DNA of 35,545 nucleotides from an uncultured Uliginosibacterium sp. (lineage in GTDB: Bacteria > Pseudomonadota > Gammaproteobacteria > Burkholderiales > Rhodocyclaceae), in contig CAMFLH010000016.1 in assembly GCA_945957295.1 (NCBI GenBank), positions 1 to 35,545 of the forward strand. The letters are read 5' to 3'. The position numbers were made by a program, and so were the translations under genes. Each line of letters starts with the position of its first letter. Positions within the stretch are counted from its first letter, which is position 1. This document shows, piece by piece, positions 1 through 10,034 of the stretch. A model generated the notes under the pieces. The model did no database searches and was not told the DNA's origin. It worked only from the letters and a program-made list of their open reading frames with translations.

Positions 1-2679
1 GGCCAGCACCACGCCGATCAACGACAGCGGCAGCGACAGCATCACCGGCAGCGGCGCGGTGAAGGAGCCGAACTGGATCACCAGCACGAAGTACATCATG
101 CCGACACCCGACACCAGCGCGATCAGCATGGCACCGAACACTTCCTGCTGGTCCTTCGATGCGCCGCCCAGCTCAAGCCCGAAGCCGGGCGGGAACTGGA
201 TCGCCTGCGCGAGCTTCATCGCGTCCGCCGTCACTTCGCCGGAGGAGCGCCCCTGCGCGTTGGCCGACACGGTGACCATGCGCTTGCCGTCGATATGCTG
301 AATCTTCGACGGGCCCTTGCCGGTCGTGATCGTCGCAATCTGGTCGAGTGGCACCACCGCACCGCTGCCGGCCACGGCAATCGGCAGCCGTTCGATGTTG
401 CCGGCGTCGATCCGGTCCTCCGGTGCGAGCCGCACCGATACGTCGCGCGTCTCGCCGGCCGGGTCCACCCAGTCGCCGACCTCGACCCCAGCGAAGGCCA
501 CGCGCAGCGCCTGCGCCGCGTCGTTGGCCGAGATGCCCAGTGCGTTGGCCAGGCCTCGGTCCAGTTCGATTCGGAGTTCGTCCTGCGGGTCCTGTTCAGA
601 CAGACCGACATCCACCGCGCCCGGCACCTGGCGCAAGCGCGCCATGAAGTCGCTGGTGATCTCCTGCAGCCGGCGTGCATCGGTGCCATGAAAACGGATC
701 TGCACCGGTTTCTGTGCGCCGTTCGACAGATCGTCCAGCACCACATACTCCGCACCGACCAGGCGCTTGAGCTTCACGCGCAGTTCGCTCGCGATCTCCT
801 GCGCCGAACGCTTGCGGGTCGAGCTCTTGCCGATATCCACATAGATGCGGCCGCCGTCCGGGCGCACCTGGGTGTTGGTCGCCGTCGTTTCCTTGATCGT
901 GTGCGCCAGCGTGGCGGCACTCTCCAGCTTGCGGCGCGAGTACTCCAGGCTGCTCGATGCCGGCGTGCGCACATCCACCGCAATCACCGGGTTATCGGAC
1001 GCAGGCAGGAAGCTCGAACCGCCCAGCGTTATCTGCAGCACGATCGCCAGCACAAAGCTTGCCGCCGCGAAGGCGAACATCCAGGCACGGTGGTGCAGCG
1101 CCCAGGCCACGATGCGGCCGTAGCGTTCCGACTGACGATCGAACCAGGCGTTGAACACCGCCAGCTTCTTGCCCAGCCCGCGCTTTTCCGCGAGGTGATG
1201 CCCGGCCGGGTCGCCCCAGTAGGCCGACAGCATCGGGTCCAGTGTGAAGCTGATGAACAGGCTCACCAGCACCGACGTAACGACGGTGAGGCCGAAGGGG
1301 CGGAACCACTCGCCCGACATGCCTTGCATGAAGGCCACCGGTACGAACACTGCGACGATGGAGAAGGTCGTCGCCGCCACCGCAGGGCCGATTTCGGCCG
1401 TGCCGCGCAGCGCCGCCGTCATGCGGTCTTCGCCTGCCTCCATGTGCCGCACGATGTTCTCTCGCACCACAATCGCATCATCGATCAGCACCCCGATCGC
1501 CAGCGACAGCCCCAAAAGGCTCATGAAGTTCAGCGAGAAGCCGCACAGCCACACCGCGATGAATGCCGCGATCACCGAGGTCGGCAGCGACAGCGCAGTG
1601 ATCAGCGTCGAGCGCCAGGAATTCAGGAAGGCGTACACCACCAGCACGGTGAGCCCGGCGCCGAAGATCAGGGCGTGCACCACGTTGTTAAGGCTGTCCT
1701 GCGCCTCTTCGCCACCGTCGCGCGTAACGACCAGCGTGGTGCCTTTCGGCAACTCCTTGCCGATCGTTTCGACCAGCTTGCGCACCTGATTCGCGATCGC
1801 CACGGTCGAAGAATCGCGCGAACGCATCACCGAGATGCCCACGTTGGGCTGACCGTTACGTACAGATTGCGTATCGATTTCGGCAAAACCATCGCGCACC
1901 GTTGCGAGCTGCCCCAGGCGCACGACCTGTTCGCCGCGGCGTTGCACGACGATCTGCTCGAACTCCGCCGGCCGTTCGATTCGGCCGACCAGCCGGATGC
2001 TCTGGTCCTGCAGTTCGCCGCGCACCTTGCCAACCGGCGCGGTGGCGTTCTGCGTTCGCAGCGCGGCCACCACTTCGGCCACCGAAATATTGAACGCGCG
2101 CAGCTTCTCGGCATGCAGCAGCACCGACAGTTCGCGCTTCAGCGAACCATGCACTTCGACCACCGATACACCCGGAATCGAACGGAAGCGATCGGCCAGC
2201 TGGTCTTCCGCCAAGCGCGAGAGTTCCGCATGGCTCATTGCCGAGGACGACAGCGCGAGTTGCATGATCGGTTCGGCCGAGGGGTCGACCCGTTCGAGCA
2301 CCGGCTCACGCATTTCCACCGGCAGCTTGTAGCGCACCGACGCGATTGCGTTGCGCACCTCGTCGGCCGCTTCGATCAGGTTCTTGCTGAACTTGAAGAT
2401 CAGCACGATCGTCGCGTTGCCCTCGGCCGCGGTGGAGCGCACTTCGTCGATGCCGGTGATGCTCTGCAGGGCCTTCTCGACGCGGTTGATGACCTCGCGC
2501 TCGACCGAATCGGGTGAGGCGCCGGGGTAGGCGATATTCACTACCAGCACCGGCGGCTGCACATCCGGGATCTGGTTCACGCGCAATTTGTTGAGGGCAA
2601 GAAGGCCCGCGAACATCAGGGCCAGGATGATCACCACCATCGCAATCGGGCGGCGGATACTGAAATCGGACAGGAACAT
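1..2679 (-). CDS. RND (HAE1/AcrB-type) efflux permease, partial: N-terminal part, C-terminus runs off the left edge
   Basis: Minus-strand reading from the ATG at 2679 gives MFLSDFSIRRPIAMVVIILALMFAGLLALNKLRVNQIPDVQPPVLVVNIAYPGASPDSVEREV..., a typical RND permease N-terminus. Open to position 1. Followed on the same strand by an adaptor-protein gene. Confidence 0.93.
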   Translation of the reverse strand, partial: MFLSDFSIRRPIAMVVIILALMFAGLLALNKLRVNQIPDVQPPVLVVNIAYPGASPDSVEREVINRVEKALQSITGIDEVRSTAAEGNATIVLIFKFSKNLIEAADEVRNAIASVRYKLPVEMREPVLERVDPSAEPIMQLALSSSAMSHAELSRLAEDQLADRFRSIPGVSVVEVHGSLKRELSVLLHAEKLRAFNISVAEVVAALRTQNATAPVGKVRGELQDQSIRLVGRIERPAEFEQIVVQRRGEQVVRLGQLATVRDGFAEIDTQSVRNGQPNVGISVMRSRDSSTVAIANQVRKLVETIGKELPKGTTLVVTRDGGEEAQDSLNNVVHALIFGAGLTVLVVYAFLNSWRSTLITALSLPTSVIAAFIAVWLCGFSLNFMSLLGLSLAIGVLIDDAIVVRENIVRHMEAGEDRMTAALRGTAEIGPAVAATTFSIVAVFVPVAFMQGMSGEWFRPFGLTVVTSVLVSLFISFTLDPMLSAYWGDPAGHHLAEKRGLGKKLAVFNAWFDRQSERYGRIVAWALHHRAWMFAFAAASFVLAIVLQITLGGSSFLPASDNPVIAVDVRTPASSSLEYSRRKLESAATLAHTIKETTATNTQVRPDGGRIYVDIGKSSTRKRSAQEIASELRVKLKRLVGAEYVVLDDLSNGAQKPVQIRFHGTDARRLQEITSDFMARLRQVPGAVDVGLSEQDPQDELRIELDRGLANALGISANDAAQALRVAFAGVEVGDWVDPAGETRDVSVRLAPEDRIDAGNIERLPIAVAGSGAVVPLDQIATITTGKGPSKIQHIDGKRMVTVSANAQGRSSGEVTADAMKLAQAIQFPPGFGLELGGASKDQQEVFGAMLIALVSGVGMMYFVLVIQFGSFTAPLPVMLSLPLSLIGVVLA

Positions 2680-2714
2680 GGCTGTTCGGCTCTATGTATG
2701 AGGGGCGCGATGGC

Positions 2715-3827
2715 TTACTGCTTGGGCTTCAGCACGACGCGTTCGACCGGCTGGCCGTCGACGAGGCCGGTGCTCGGCGCGCGCAGCACTTCGTCGCCCG
2801 CCGCGACGCCAGCACGCACCACCCACATGCCACTGCGTGCATCGCGTTCGCCCAGTTTTAGCGCCACCTTCGCGAGCTTGCCGCCGGCCACGCGCCAGGC
2901 GTAGGTATGCTCGCCCTCGCGCGTCAGTGAGGCTTCCGGCAGCATCGGCACCATGTCGCTCGTCGTAACGACCTGCCCTTCGGCATAGAGGCCAGCAACC
3001 CGCGGCACATCCCCTTCCACCGCCACACGCACCGAGACCTGGCGGGTTACTTCATCCGCGCTCGGTGCGATGTGCTGCACCCGGCCGGAGAACGCCGCCT
3101 GGCTGGCGCCGGCGACACGGAAGTGCACCGCCTGGCCGGCCTTGAGTTCGGCGACGCGCTCCACCGACACCAGGCCTTCGAAGCGCATGCTGGCGGGGTC
3201 GATCACCTTGAGCAGTTCCTTGCCGACCTGCGCGGTGTCGCCGGCCGAGACCTTCCGGTCGCTGATCACGCCGTCGAAGGGGGCTCGCACTTCGGTGCGC
3301 TGCAGCTGCTGCCGCGCTGCCACCACCCGCGCACGGGCCGCGGCCAAGTCGCTCTGCGCCTGATTGCGGCGCGCCTCGGCGTCTTCCACCGACTGCGTCG
3401 AACTCATGCCCTGCCCTTGCAGCGTGGTAAGACGCTTGAACTGACGCTCGGACTGATCGAGCGAACGCTCGGCGGCACGCGCGGCTTCCTCGGCCGACGA
3501 CAAGCTGTCGCGGATCGCGGTGTCGTCCATGCGCACCAGCAGATCGCCCTTGCGCACCACGTCGCCGTTGTCGCGCAGTACCTGTAGCACGGTGGTCGAC
3601 ACCTCAGCGCGCAGATCGGCGCGGCGCTCGGGTTGTAGCGAGCCGGTCAGCACCGGGCCGCCGGCGTTCAGCGCGCTGTCGACGCGGCGAACGTCTTCCG
3701 GCGCCAGCAGCAGCGGCTGTGCGGCGGCCTTCTTGGCGGCCTCGGCCGATTCATGCTTGTTGGGACTGCAGGCGCTCAGCGTTGCGCCGAACAGCACAAC
3801 GGCGAAGAAGGCAACAAAACGCGACAT
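2715..3827 (-). CDS. RND efflux periplasmic adaptor (membrane fusion protein, AcrA/HlyD type), probable lipoprotein
   Basis: MSRFVAFFAVVLFGATLSACSPN signal/lipobox; 'VRAPFDGVISDRKVSAGDTAQVGKELLKV' lipoyl/barrel-sandwich motif. The ORF track start at 3872 is probably too far upstream. Confidence 0.92.
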   Translation of the reverse strand: MSRFVAFFAVVLFGATLSACSPNKHESAEAAKKAAAQPLLLAPEDVRRVDSALNAGGPVLTGSLQPERRADLRAEVSTTVLQVLRDNGDVVRKGDLLVRMDDTAIRDSLSSAEEAARAAERSLDQSERQFKRLTTLQGQGMSSTQSVEDAEARRNQAQSDLAAARARVVAARQQLQRTEVRAPFDGVISDRKVSAGDTAQVGKELLKVIDPASMRFEGLVSVERVAELKAGQAVHFRVAGASQAAFSGRVQHIAPSADEVTRQVSVRVAVEGDVPRVAGLYAEGQVVTTSDMVPMLPEASLTREGEHTYAWRVAGGKLAKVALKLGERDARSGMWVVRAGVAAGDEVLRAPSTGLVDGQPVERVVLKPKQ

Positions 3828-4085
3828 GCGAAACACTCCGGGGCGGGCCATCATTTCGGAATTCCGTGGCAAAGCAAGACGAAAAGTCCCGCGAGCTTAC
3901 CGTCGCCCTCGCGCCTATGTATGGCAATTGCGACATAAAGATACATTGGCACACACAAGCCCTTGTCGCGCGGCGATGCCAATTCCGGCCGAAACCCTGC
4001 CGACAGCCCTGACCGGCGTCAAAAGCCAGGTGTCCATCGAGCGCAAGATCGACGTTCCGCGGCACCACAAAGGGGGAGGAACACC

Positions 4086-4658
4086 ATGCATGCACGGCTC
4101 ATCGGCGGCGCGCTCGCGCTGCTTCTCGCGCTTGCGCCGGCCTTCGCTTCGGCGGCCATGAGCGCAAAGGAAAAGAGCAAGGAACGCGCGGAGATCCGTA
4201 AGGACGTGAAGGCAACGCTGAACAAGCTCTACAAGAAGCAACCATCGGCGAAGTCGCTGATCGCCAAATCGGCTGGCTACGCCGTGATGAACAACTTCGG
4301 CATGAAGATCCTCGTCGCCGGCGGAGGCTCGGGCAAAGGCATTGCCTACGACAAAGCAGGCAAGGAGCTCTTCATGAAGATGGTTGAGGTGCAAGCCGGG
4401 CTCGGCATGGGCGCCAAGAAGTTCTCGCTGGTCTGGGTGTTCCGCGACGACGCGAAACTGAAGAAGTTCATGTCCGGCAGCTTCGAGACGTCCGCCCAAG
4501 CTAACGCGACCGCGCAATACAACAAGAACGGTACGGCCTACGCGGGTGCCTTCACCGTGTCCGACGGCGTGTGGCTCTACCAGATCCAGGGTGACGGCTT
4601 GGCGCTGGAGCTTACTGCGAAAGGTACCAAGTACTACCGCTACGACGATCTGAACTGA
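4086..4658 (+). CDS. SYLF/YSC84-like lipid-binding domain protein, exported
   Basis: Start moved to MHARLIGGALALLLALAPAFASA (signal peptide). The GYAVMNNFGMKILVAGGGSGKGIAYD region is typical of SYLF proteins. Preceded by the GGGGGAGG RBS. Confidence 0.82.
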   Translation: MHARLIGGALALLLALAPAFASAAMSAKEKSKERAEIRKDVKATLNKLYKKQPSAKSLIAKSAGYAVMNNFGMKILVAGGGSGKGIAYDKAGKELFMKMVEVQAGLGMGAKKFSLVWVFRDDAKLKKFMSGSFETSAQANATAQYNKNGTAYAGAFTVSDGVWLYQIQGDGLALELTAKGTKYYRYDDLN

Positions 4659-4673
4659 GTTCGCCGCAGGCAA

Positions 4674-4706
4674 AAATAACGGGGGCCGCGGCCCCCGTTT
4701 CTGTTT
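4674..4706. terminator. Rho-independent terminator, possibly bidirectional (between convergent SYLF gene and lgt)
   Basis: aaaataac GGGGGCCGCGGCCCCC gtttctgtttt: GC-rich stem with A-rich left flank and T-rich right flank. Confidence 0.75.
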
Positions 4707-5561
4707 TCAGCGCAGCTTGCCCTTCAGGCTCAGCGCCATCACGGCGCCGCCGATCAGGATCATCGGCAGCGAGAGCCACTGCCCCATCGACAGCTGCCCT
4801 GCGAGCAGACCGAGGAAGTCGTCCGGCTGGCGCGCGAATTCGGCGATGAAGCGGAAGCAGCCATAGCCGATCAGGAAGCTCGCACCCATGAAGCCCACCG
4901 GGCGCGACTTGCGCGAGAGCAGCCACAGGATCACGAAGAGGCACACGCCCTCCAGCGCGAACTGGTAGAGCTGCGAGGCGTGACGCGGCAAACCGCCGTA
5001 CTGCGCGAGCTGCGTCATCAGCGCCGGGTCCAGCAGCGCGGCGGCGCGGTCTTCGTTCGCCGCTTGCGGGAACACCATCGCCCACCAGGCGTCCGGCGAG
5101 GTGATGCGGCCCCACAGCTCACCGTTGATGAAATTGCCCATGCGGCCGGCCGCCAGGCCCAGCGGCACCAGCGGCGCGACGAAATCGCCCACCTGCAGGA
5201 AGCTGCGCCCGGTCTTGCGACCGAAGAACCACAGTGCGACCAGCACGCCAAGGAAGCCACCGTGGAAACTCATGCCGCCCTGCCAAACGGCGAGGATTTC
5301 GGCCGGATGCCCGAGGTAGTAAGCCGGTTTGTAGAACAGCACATAGCCCAGGCGGCCGCCCAACACCACACCCAGTACCCCCCAGAACAGCAGGTCGTCG
5401 AGATCCTTTTCGACCCAGCCCTTGATGGGCCCGTGCTTGGCGCGCCACTTGCCAAGCGTGACGAAAAGCATGAACGCGACCAGGTACATCAGGCCGTACC
5501 AACGCACGGCCAGCGGGCCGAGCGAGACAGCAATCGGGTCGAACTGCGGATGAACAAGCAT
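4707..5561 (-). CDS. lgt: Prolipoprotein diacylglyceryl transferase
   Basis: 284 aa. Contains '[14 protein letters not shown]' and '[13 protein letters not shown]', diagnostic of Lgt. Confidence 0.97.
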   Translation of the reverse strand: MLVHPQFDPIAVSLGPLAVRWYGLMYLVAFMLFVTLGKWRAKHGPIKGWVEKDLDDLLFWGVLGVVLGGRLGYVLFYKPAYYLGHPAEILAVWQGGMSFHGGFLGVLVALWFFGRKTGRSFLQVGDFVAPLVPLGLAAGRMGNFINGELWGRITSPDAWWAMVFPQAANEDRAAALLDPALMTQLAQYGGLPRHASQLYQFALEGVCLFVILWLLSRKSRPVGFMGASFLIGYGCFRFIAEFARQPDDFLGLLAGQLSMGQWLSLPMILIGGAVMALSLKGKLR

Positions 5562-5584
5562 TGACGGGCTTCCAGTTTCGCTAG

Positions 5585-5770
5585 AATTAATCTTTTAGGT
5601 CGGATGCGAGGCGGTGCAACCCACCTCTGGCTTCCGGGCGGTCCGGGTTGTCGTGCAGGGGCTCATCAGCCCCTAGCTGCGCAATCCACCGCGCCGGCCC
5701 CGCGTTCCGGAAAAGCTGAATTGTATCGGTGCCGCTGTGACAAACAGCGTCGCCGGGCGCCGACGGCGCC
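5585..5770 (+). other. Candidate structured RNA leader of ilvD
   Basis: Hand-found complementarities: AATT 5585-5588/5719-5722, CTTTT 5592-5596/AAAAG 5711-5715, GCGGTG 5611-5616/CACCGC 5687-5692, CAACCC 5617-5622/GGGTTG 5645-5650, GCAGGGGCT 5655-5663/AGCCCCTAGCTGC 5668-5680, CGCTGT 5733-5738/ACAGCG 5744-5749, GGCGCC 5756-5761/GGCGCC 5765-5770. No family assigned. Confidence 0.4.
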
Positions 5771-5789
5771 ATTTCCTGGAGTGAGCACC

Positions 5790-7652
5790 ATGCCCGAGTA
5801 CCGTTCCCGTACGTCCACCCACGGCCGCAACATGGCCGGCGCACGCGCCCTTTGGCGCGCCACCGGCATGAAGGATGGCGACTTCGGCAAGCCGATCATC
5901 GCGATCGCCAACAGCTTCACGCAGTTCGTGCCCGGCCATGTGCACCTGAAGGATATGGGCCAGCTGGTCGCACGCGAGATCGAAGCGGCGGGCGGCATCG
6001 CCAAGGAATTCAACACCATCGCGGTGGACGACGGCATCGCGATGGGCCATGGCGGCATGCTGTACTCGCTGCCGAGCCGCGAGCTGATCGCCGACTCGGT
6101 CGAATACATGGCCAACGCGCACTGCGCCGACGCGCTGGTGTGCATCAGCAACTGCGACAAGATCACCCCGGGGATGCTGATGGCCGCGCTGCGGCTGAAC
6201 ATCCCCACCGTGTTCGTCTCCGGCGGCCCGATGGAGGCTGGCAAGGTGACCGTGGCAGACCCCGCGGGCCAGAAGATCATCAAGCTCGATCTGGTCGACG
6301 CGATGGTGAAGGCGGCCGACAAGGCAATCAGCGACGCCGAGGTCGACGAAGTCGAACGCTCGGCCTGCCCGACCTGCGGCTCGTGCTCCGGCATGTTCAC
6401 CGCCAACTCGATGAACTGCCTCACCGAAGCGCTGGGCCTTTCGCTGCCGGGCAACGGCACGATCGTCGCCACGCACGCCGATCGCAAGCAACTCTTCCTG
6501 CGCGCCGGCCGCCTCGCGGTGGAGTTGTGCAAGCGCTACTACGAGCAGGACGACGCCTCGGTGCTGCCGCGCTCGATCGCGACCTTCGAGGCCTTTGAGA
6601 ACGCCGTCGCGCTGGATGTTGCGATGGGCGGCTCCACCAACACCGTGCTGCATCTGCTGGCGGCCGCGCACGAAGCGCAGGTGAACTTCACGATGAAGGA
6701 CATCGACCGCATGTCGCGCAAGGTGCCCTGCCTGTGCAAGGTCGCGCCGATGACCGACAAGTACCACATCGAAGATGTGCATCGCGCCGGCGGCGTGATG
6801 GGCATCCTCGGTGAACTCGCGCGCGGCGGCCTGCTGCACCGCGAATGCCACACGGTGCACAGCAAGACGCTAGGCGGCGCGCTCGACACCTGGGACGTGA
6901 TGCACGCCCACAGCCAGGACATCTTCAACTTCTACATGGCTGCGCCCGGCGGCGTGCCGACCCAGGTCGCCTTTAGCCAGGACAAGCGCTTCCCCGAGCT
7001 GGATCTGGACCGCACGGCCGGCTGCATCCGCGATGTGGAGCACGCCTACTCGAAGGACGGTGGCCTCGCCGTGCTGACCGGCAACATCGCCGAAAAGGGC
7101 TGCATCGTGAAGACGGCCGGCGTCGATGAGTCGATCTGGAAGTTCACCGGCAAGGCGATCGTGTTCGAAAGCCAGGAAGACGCCGTCGAAGGCATCCTGT
7201 CCGAGAAGGTGCAGGCCGGCCATGTCGTCGTGATCCGCTACGAAGGCCCCAAGGGTGGCCCCGGCATGCAGGAGATGCTCTACCCCACCAGCTACCTGAA
7301 GAGCCGTGGCCTGGGCAAGCAATGCGCACTGCTGACCGATGGCCGCTTCTCCGGCGGCACCTCCGGCCTCTCGATCGGTCACGCCTCGCCGGAAGCGGCG
7401 ATGGGCGGCGCGATCGGCCTGGTGCAGGACGGCGACACGATCGAGATCGACATCCCGAACCGCCGCATCCACCTCGCCGTGAGCGACGAAGAACTGGTGC
7501 GCCGTGAGGCCGCAATGGAAGCACGCGGCGACAAGGCCTGGAAGCCCGCCTCGCGTGTCCGCCACGTCTCGCAGGCGCTGCAGGCCTACGCAGCGATGAC
7601 CACCAGCGCGGACACCGGCGCCGTGCGCGACCTCTCGCAGCTCAAGCGCTAA
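5790..7652 (+). CDS. ilvD: Dihydroxy-acid dehydratase
   Basis: [29 protein letters not shown]...; '[13 protein letters not shown]' and '[20 protein letters not shown]' Fe-S motifs; 620 aa. CTGGAG RBS upstream of 5790. Confidence 0.98.
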   Translation: MPEYRSRTSTHGRNMAGARALWRATGMKDGDFGKPIIAIANSFTQFVPGHVHLKDMGQLVAREIEAAGGIAKEFNTIAVDDGIAMGHGGMLYSLPSRELIADSVEYMANAHCADALVCISNCDKITPGMLMAALRLNIPTVFVSGGPMEAGKVTVADPAGQKIIKLDLVDAMVKAADKAISDAEVDEVERSACPTCGSCSGMFTANSMNCLTEALGLSLPGNGTIVATHADRKQLFLRAGRLAVELCKRYYEQDDASVLPRSIATFEAFENAVALDVAMGGSTNTVLHLLAAAHEAQVNFTMKDIDRMSRKVPCLCKVAPMTDKYHIEDVHRAGGVMGILGELARGGLLHRECHTVHSKTLGGALDTWDVMHAHSQDIFNFYMAAPGGVPTQVAFSQDKRFPELDLDRTAGCIRDVEHAYSKDGGLAVLTGNIAEKGCIVKTAGVDESIWKFTGKAIVFESQEDAVEGILSEKVQAGHVVVIRYEGPKGGPGMQEMLYPTSYLKSRGLGKQCALLTDGRFSGGTSGLSIGHASPEAAMGGAIGLVQDGDTIEIDIPNRRIHLAVSDEELVRREAAMEARGDKAWKPASRVRHVSQALQAYAAMTTSADTGAVRDLSQLKR

Positions 7653-7657
7653 GCACC

Positions 7658-7687
7658 AAGGGCCACGCCGCAAGCGTGGCCCTTTTT
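7658..7687 (+). terminator. Rho-independent terminator of ilvD
   Basis: AAGGGCCACG ccgcaag CGTGGCCCTT followed by TTTT. Confidence 0.9.
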
Positions 7688-7725
7688 GTATCCGGCCCCG
7701 CCCCGATGCTTGTTACGCCCTATAG

Positions 7726-8211
7726 ATGAACCCCGCCAGTCACCCCACCGCACTGCGCACCCAGCAACTGCTGCACGACAGCGGCCTTGATGTGAAGGTC
7801 GTCGAGTTCGACCAACCCACGCGCACCTCGGCCGAAGCCGCCGCGGCGATCGGTTGCAGCGTCGCGGAGATCGCCAAGTCGATCGTCTTCCGGGGCGCGC
7901 ACAGCGGGCAGGCAATCGTGGTCGTGGCGAGCGGCGATAACCGCGTCAGCGAAGACAAGGTCGCCGCGCTGGTGGGCGAAAAGCTCAAGCGCGCCGACGC
8001 CGACTTCGTGCGCAGCGCCACCGGCTACGCCATCGGCGGCGTCGCACCGCTGGGCCACGCGCAGCCGGTACGCCTGCTGCTCGACACCGATCTGCAACGG
8101 TTCACCACGGTCTGGGCGGCTGCCGGCACGCCCTTCTCCGTCTTCCCCCTCGCCCCCACGCAGCTCGCCACCCTCACCGGCGCCGCGTGGAGCGATGTCC
8201 GCGCCGGCTGA
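7726..8211 (+). CDS. YbaK/EbsC-family (Cys-tRNA(Pro) deacylase-like) protein
   Basis: 161 aa; '[13 protein letters not shown]', '[47 protein letters not shown]' is typical of the YbaK fold. Confidence 0.88.
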   Translation: MNPASHPTALRTQQLLHDSGLDVKVVEFDQPTRTSAEAAAAIGCSVAEIAKSIVFRGAHSGQAIVVVASGDNRVSEDKVAALVGEKLKRADADFVRSATGYAIGGVAPLGHAQPVRLLLDTDLQRFTTVWAAAGTPFSVFPLAPTQLATLTGAAWSDVRAG

Positions 8212-8240
8212 ACACACACAAGAAAACGAGACCACGCGTA

Positions 8241-8621
8241 ATGAAAACAGTCGCCCTGATCGCCCACGACGGCAAAAAAGACCAGATCGTCGCCTTCGCC
8301 AAAACCCACCGAGACCGGCTTGAACGCTGCAAGCTGCTCGGCACCGGCACCACCAGCCGCCGCATCCGCGACGAAACCGGTCTCGCCGTCCACGGCCTGC
8401 TCAGCGGCCCCTTGGGCGGCGACCAGCAGATCGGCGCCATGGTTGCCGAAGGCCGCATCGACCTCGTGATCTTCCTGCGCGACCCGCTGACGGCACAGCC
8501 GCACGAACCCGACATCGCGGCCTTGATGCGAGTGTGTGATGTGCATGATGTGCCGTTGGCGACTTGCCTTAATAGCGCGCACCTGCTGACGGTGGCGATT
8601 CTTTTGGATGAGGTGGTCTGA
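8241..8621 (+). CDS. mgsA: Methylglyoxal synthase
   Basis: [38 protein letters not shown]...[58 protein letters not shown]-like block; 126 aa. Confidence 0.95.
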   Translation: MKTVALIAHDGKKDQIVAFAKTHRDRLERCKLLGTGTTSRRIRDETGLAVHGLLSGPLGGDQQIGAMVAEGRIDLVIFLRDPLTAQPHEPDIAALMRVCDVHDVPLATCLNSAHLLTVAILLDEVV

Positions 8622-8746
8622 TCGGTCGAGCAGATGGCGGGTTACGACTAACGCAACCCGCCGCGGAACCGAGCATCTACTTCCGTCGTGGCCGGAGTTC
8701 GCGGGCACCCATGACTGAGTTGCAACAAGCCCGCTAAAGACAAGCG

Positions 8747-9856
8747 TCAGTCGCCTGCTGGCGTTAAGTACGTAGCGGCTGTCGCCTTTAGCTGTTCGGC
8801 ATAGAGATAGATGTCATCCACTGTTTCAAGTGAATGCAGCACCTCCTCCTTGCTCTCGCTAAAGACGCCCAAACGCAGCTTCTGGGTGTTGTTGAACCTC
8901 AGACGGCAGATCGGCTTGCGATTGTTGTCATCAAGCAGAATGGCGCAATAGCTCTGTGCGTCTCTCATGACGATTCGCTTGGAGGCCACCAACGTGCGCA
9001 GAATTGCTCGAACGATATGGAACCCCTCAACCTCTTCAGGACTAGTAACGATAGCGGGTTCCGCGTTTGAAGCAGGCGCTGCCGGTGCCGTAGCCTCCTG
9101 ACCGGTACTTGCAGGAACCGGATCCGGCACTGAGATCGACTCCGGGGCCATCGCTCCCTTTAAGCGTTCATTGATGCGTTCACCTATCAACTGCTCGAAC
9201 GCACGTTTCGTAATCAACGTGAACTGGTCTTTCACGGCCGGCGTAAACCGCCGACTGCCAAGCAGATCGGATGACACCAAACGCACGAAATCTTCGGATG
9301 GAGCAGCCATCCATTCAGATAGTCGCGTTTGAATAGCTCGCGTGTACTTCAGCTCATTTGCGGTTGTAAGAATAGTGTCGAGATCGAAAGCCGCCTTTGC
9401 GAACTTCTTGAGTTCCTCAACATCTCGCTCCTTGAAGTCCAGAATATTGAACTCGAAGAAGGGCTTCTCATCCATCTTGTTAGGCTGTTCGAGGTCAGTG
9501 AAGAATCGATAGACCAAGCCATTTGTTAGGACGCCAAAGCGAGCCTCCGTCACATGGAAATATCGGAACAGTTGCCCCGCGTGATTGATATTGAGTTCCG
9601 CACCGGCCTTCTTGCACTCAAAGAGAATGATCGGTTTCCCGTCTCGCAGGATTGCATAGTCGACTTTCTCGCCTTTTTTGGAGCCTACATCTGCCACAAG
9701 CTCCGGAGTGACTTCCAAGGGATCGAAGACGTTGTAGCCGAGGATCTGAATGAACGGCATAACCATCGCGTTCTTCGTCGCCTCTTCGGTCTGGATCATT
9801 GACTTGGTGGTTGAAATACGCGAAGCAAGCAGCCGCAATTGGTCAATAACGTCCAC
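8747..9856 (-). CDS. Orphan type I restriction HsdR N-terminal-domain-like protein (PD-(D/E)xK nuclease)
   Basis: 369 aa; 'KVDYAILRDGKPIILFECKKAG' matches the D...ExK nuclease core of HsdR-N domains. Visibly lower GC than its surroundings. No helicase, hsdM or hsdS next to it. Confidence 0.8.
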   Translation of the reverse strand: MDVIDQLRLLASRISTTKSMIQTEEATKNAMVMPFIQILGYNVFDPLEVTPELVADVGSKKGEKVDYAILRDGKPIILFECKKAGAELNINHAGQLFRYFHVTEARFGVLTNGLVYRFFTDLEQPNKMDEKPFFEFNILDFKERDVEELKKFAKAAFDLDTILTTANELKYTRAIQTRLSEWMAAPSEDFVRLVSSDLLGSRRFTPAVKDQFTLITKRAFEQLIGERINERLKGAMAPESISVPDPVPASTGQEATAPAAPASNAEPAIVTSPEEVEGFHIVRAILRTLVASKRIVMRDAQSYCAILLDDNNRKPICRLRFNNTQKLRLGVFSESKEEVLHSLETVDDIYLYAEQLKATAATYLTPAGD

Positions 9857-10034
9857 GGAAAATCCTCCATGCGAGTTGTGCAGAGGGTGGTTTTATCACG
9901 GGCGACGACCACCACCATAGCCGTCGATCAATCAGATGTAGCGAAATTTGCATAGTTGTGTTGAGTGTCGCTGAACCCAACGTTCCAGCTAGGGCTCGCG
10001 ATGCACGACGGACTTGCGTACAGCTTTCCCATTC

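Noticed and set aside
295-2517. 740-aa + strand ORF opposite the RND permease
   Set aside because: Arg/His/Gln-rich shadow frame of a clear RND permease on the minus strand, caused by high GC.
5585-5770. 6S RNA or a named riboswitch as identity of the ilvD leader
   Set aside because: The hand-derived fold is branched, not the rod with a central bubble expected for 6S, and no known riboswitch core was recognised. Left as an unassigned structured leader.
5673-6860. 395-aa - strand ORF opposite ilvD
   Set aside because: Antisense shadow of ilvD; no independent RBS or motif.
8747-9856. Complete type I restriction-modification system
   Set aside because: Only an HsdR N-terminal-like protein is present. 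No hsdM, hsdS or helicase/translocase domain in the window.
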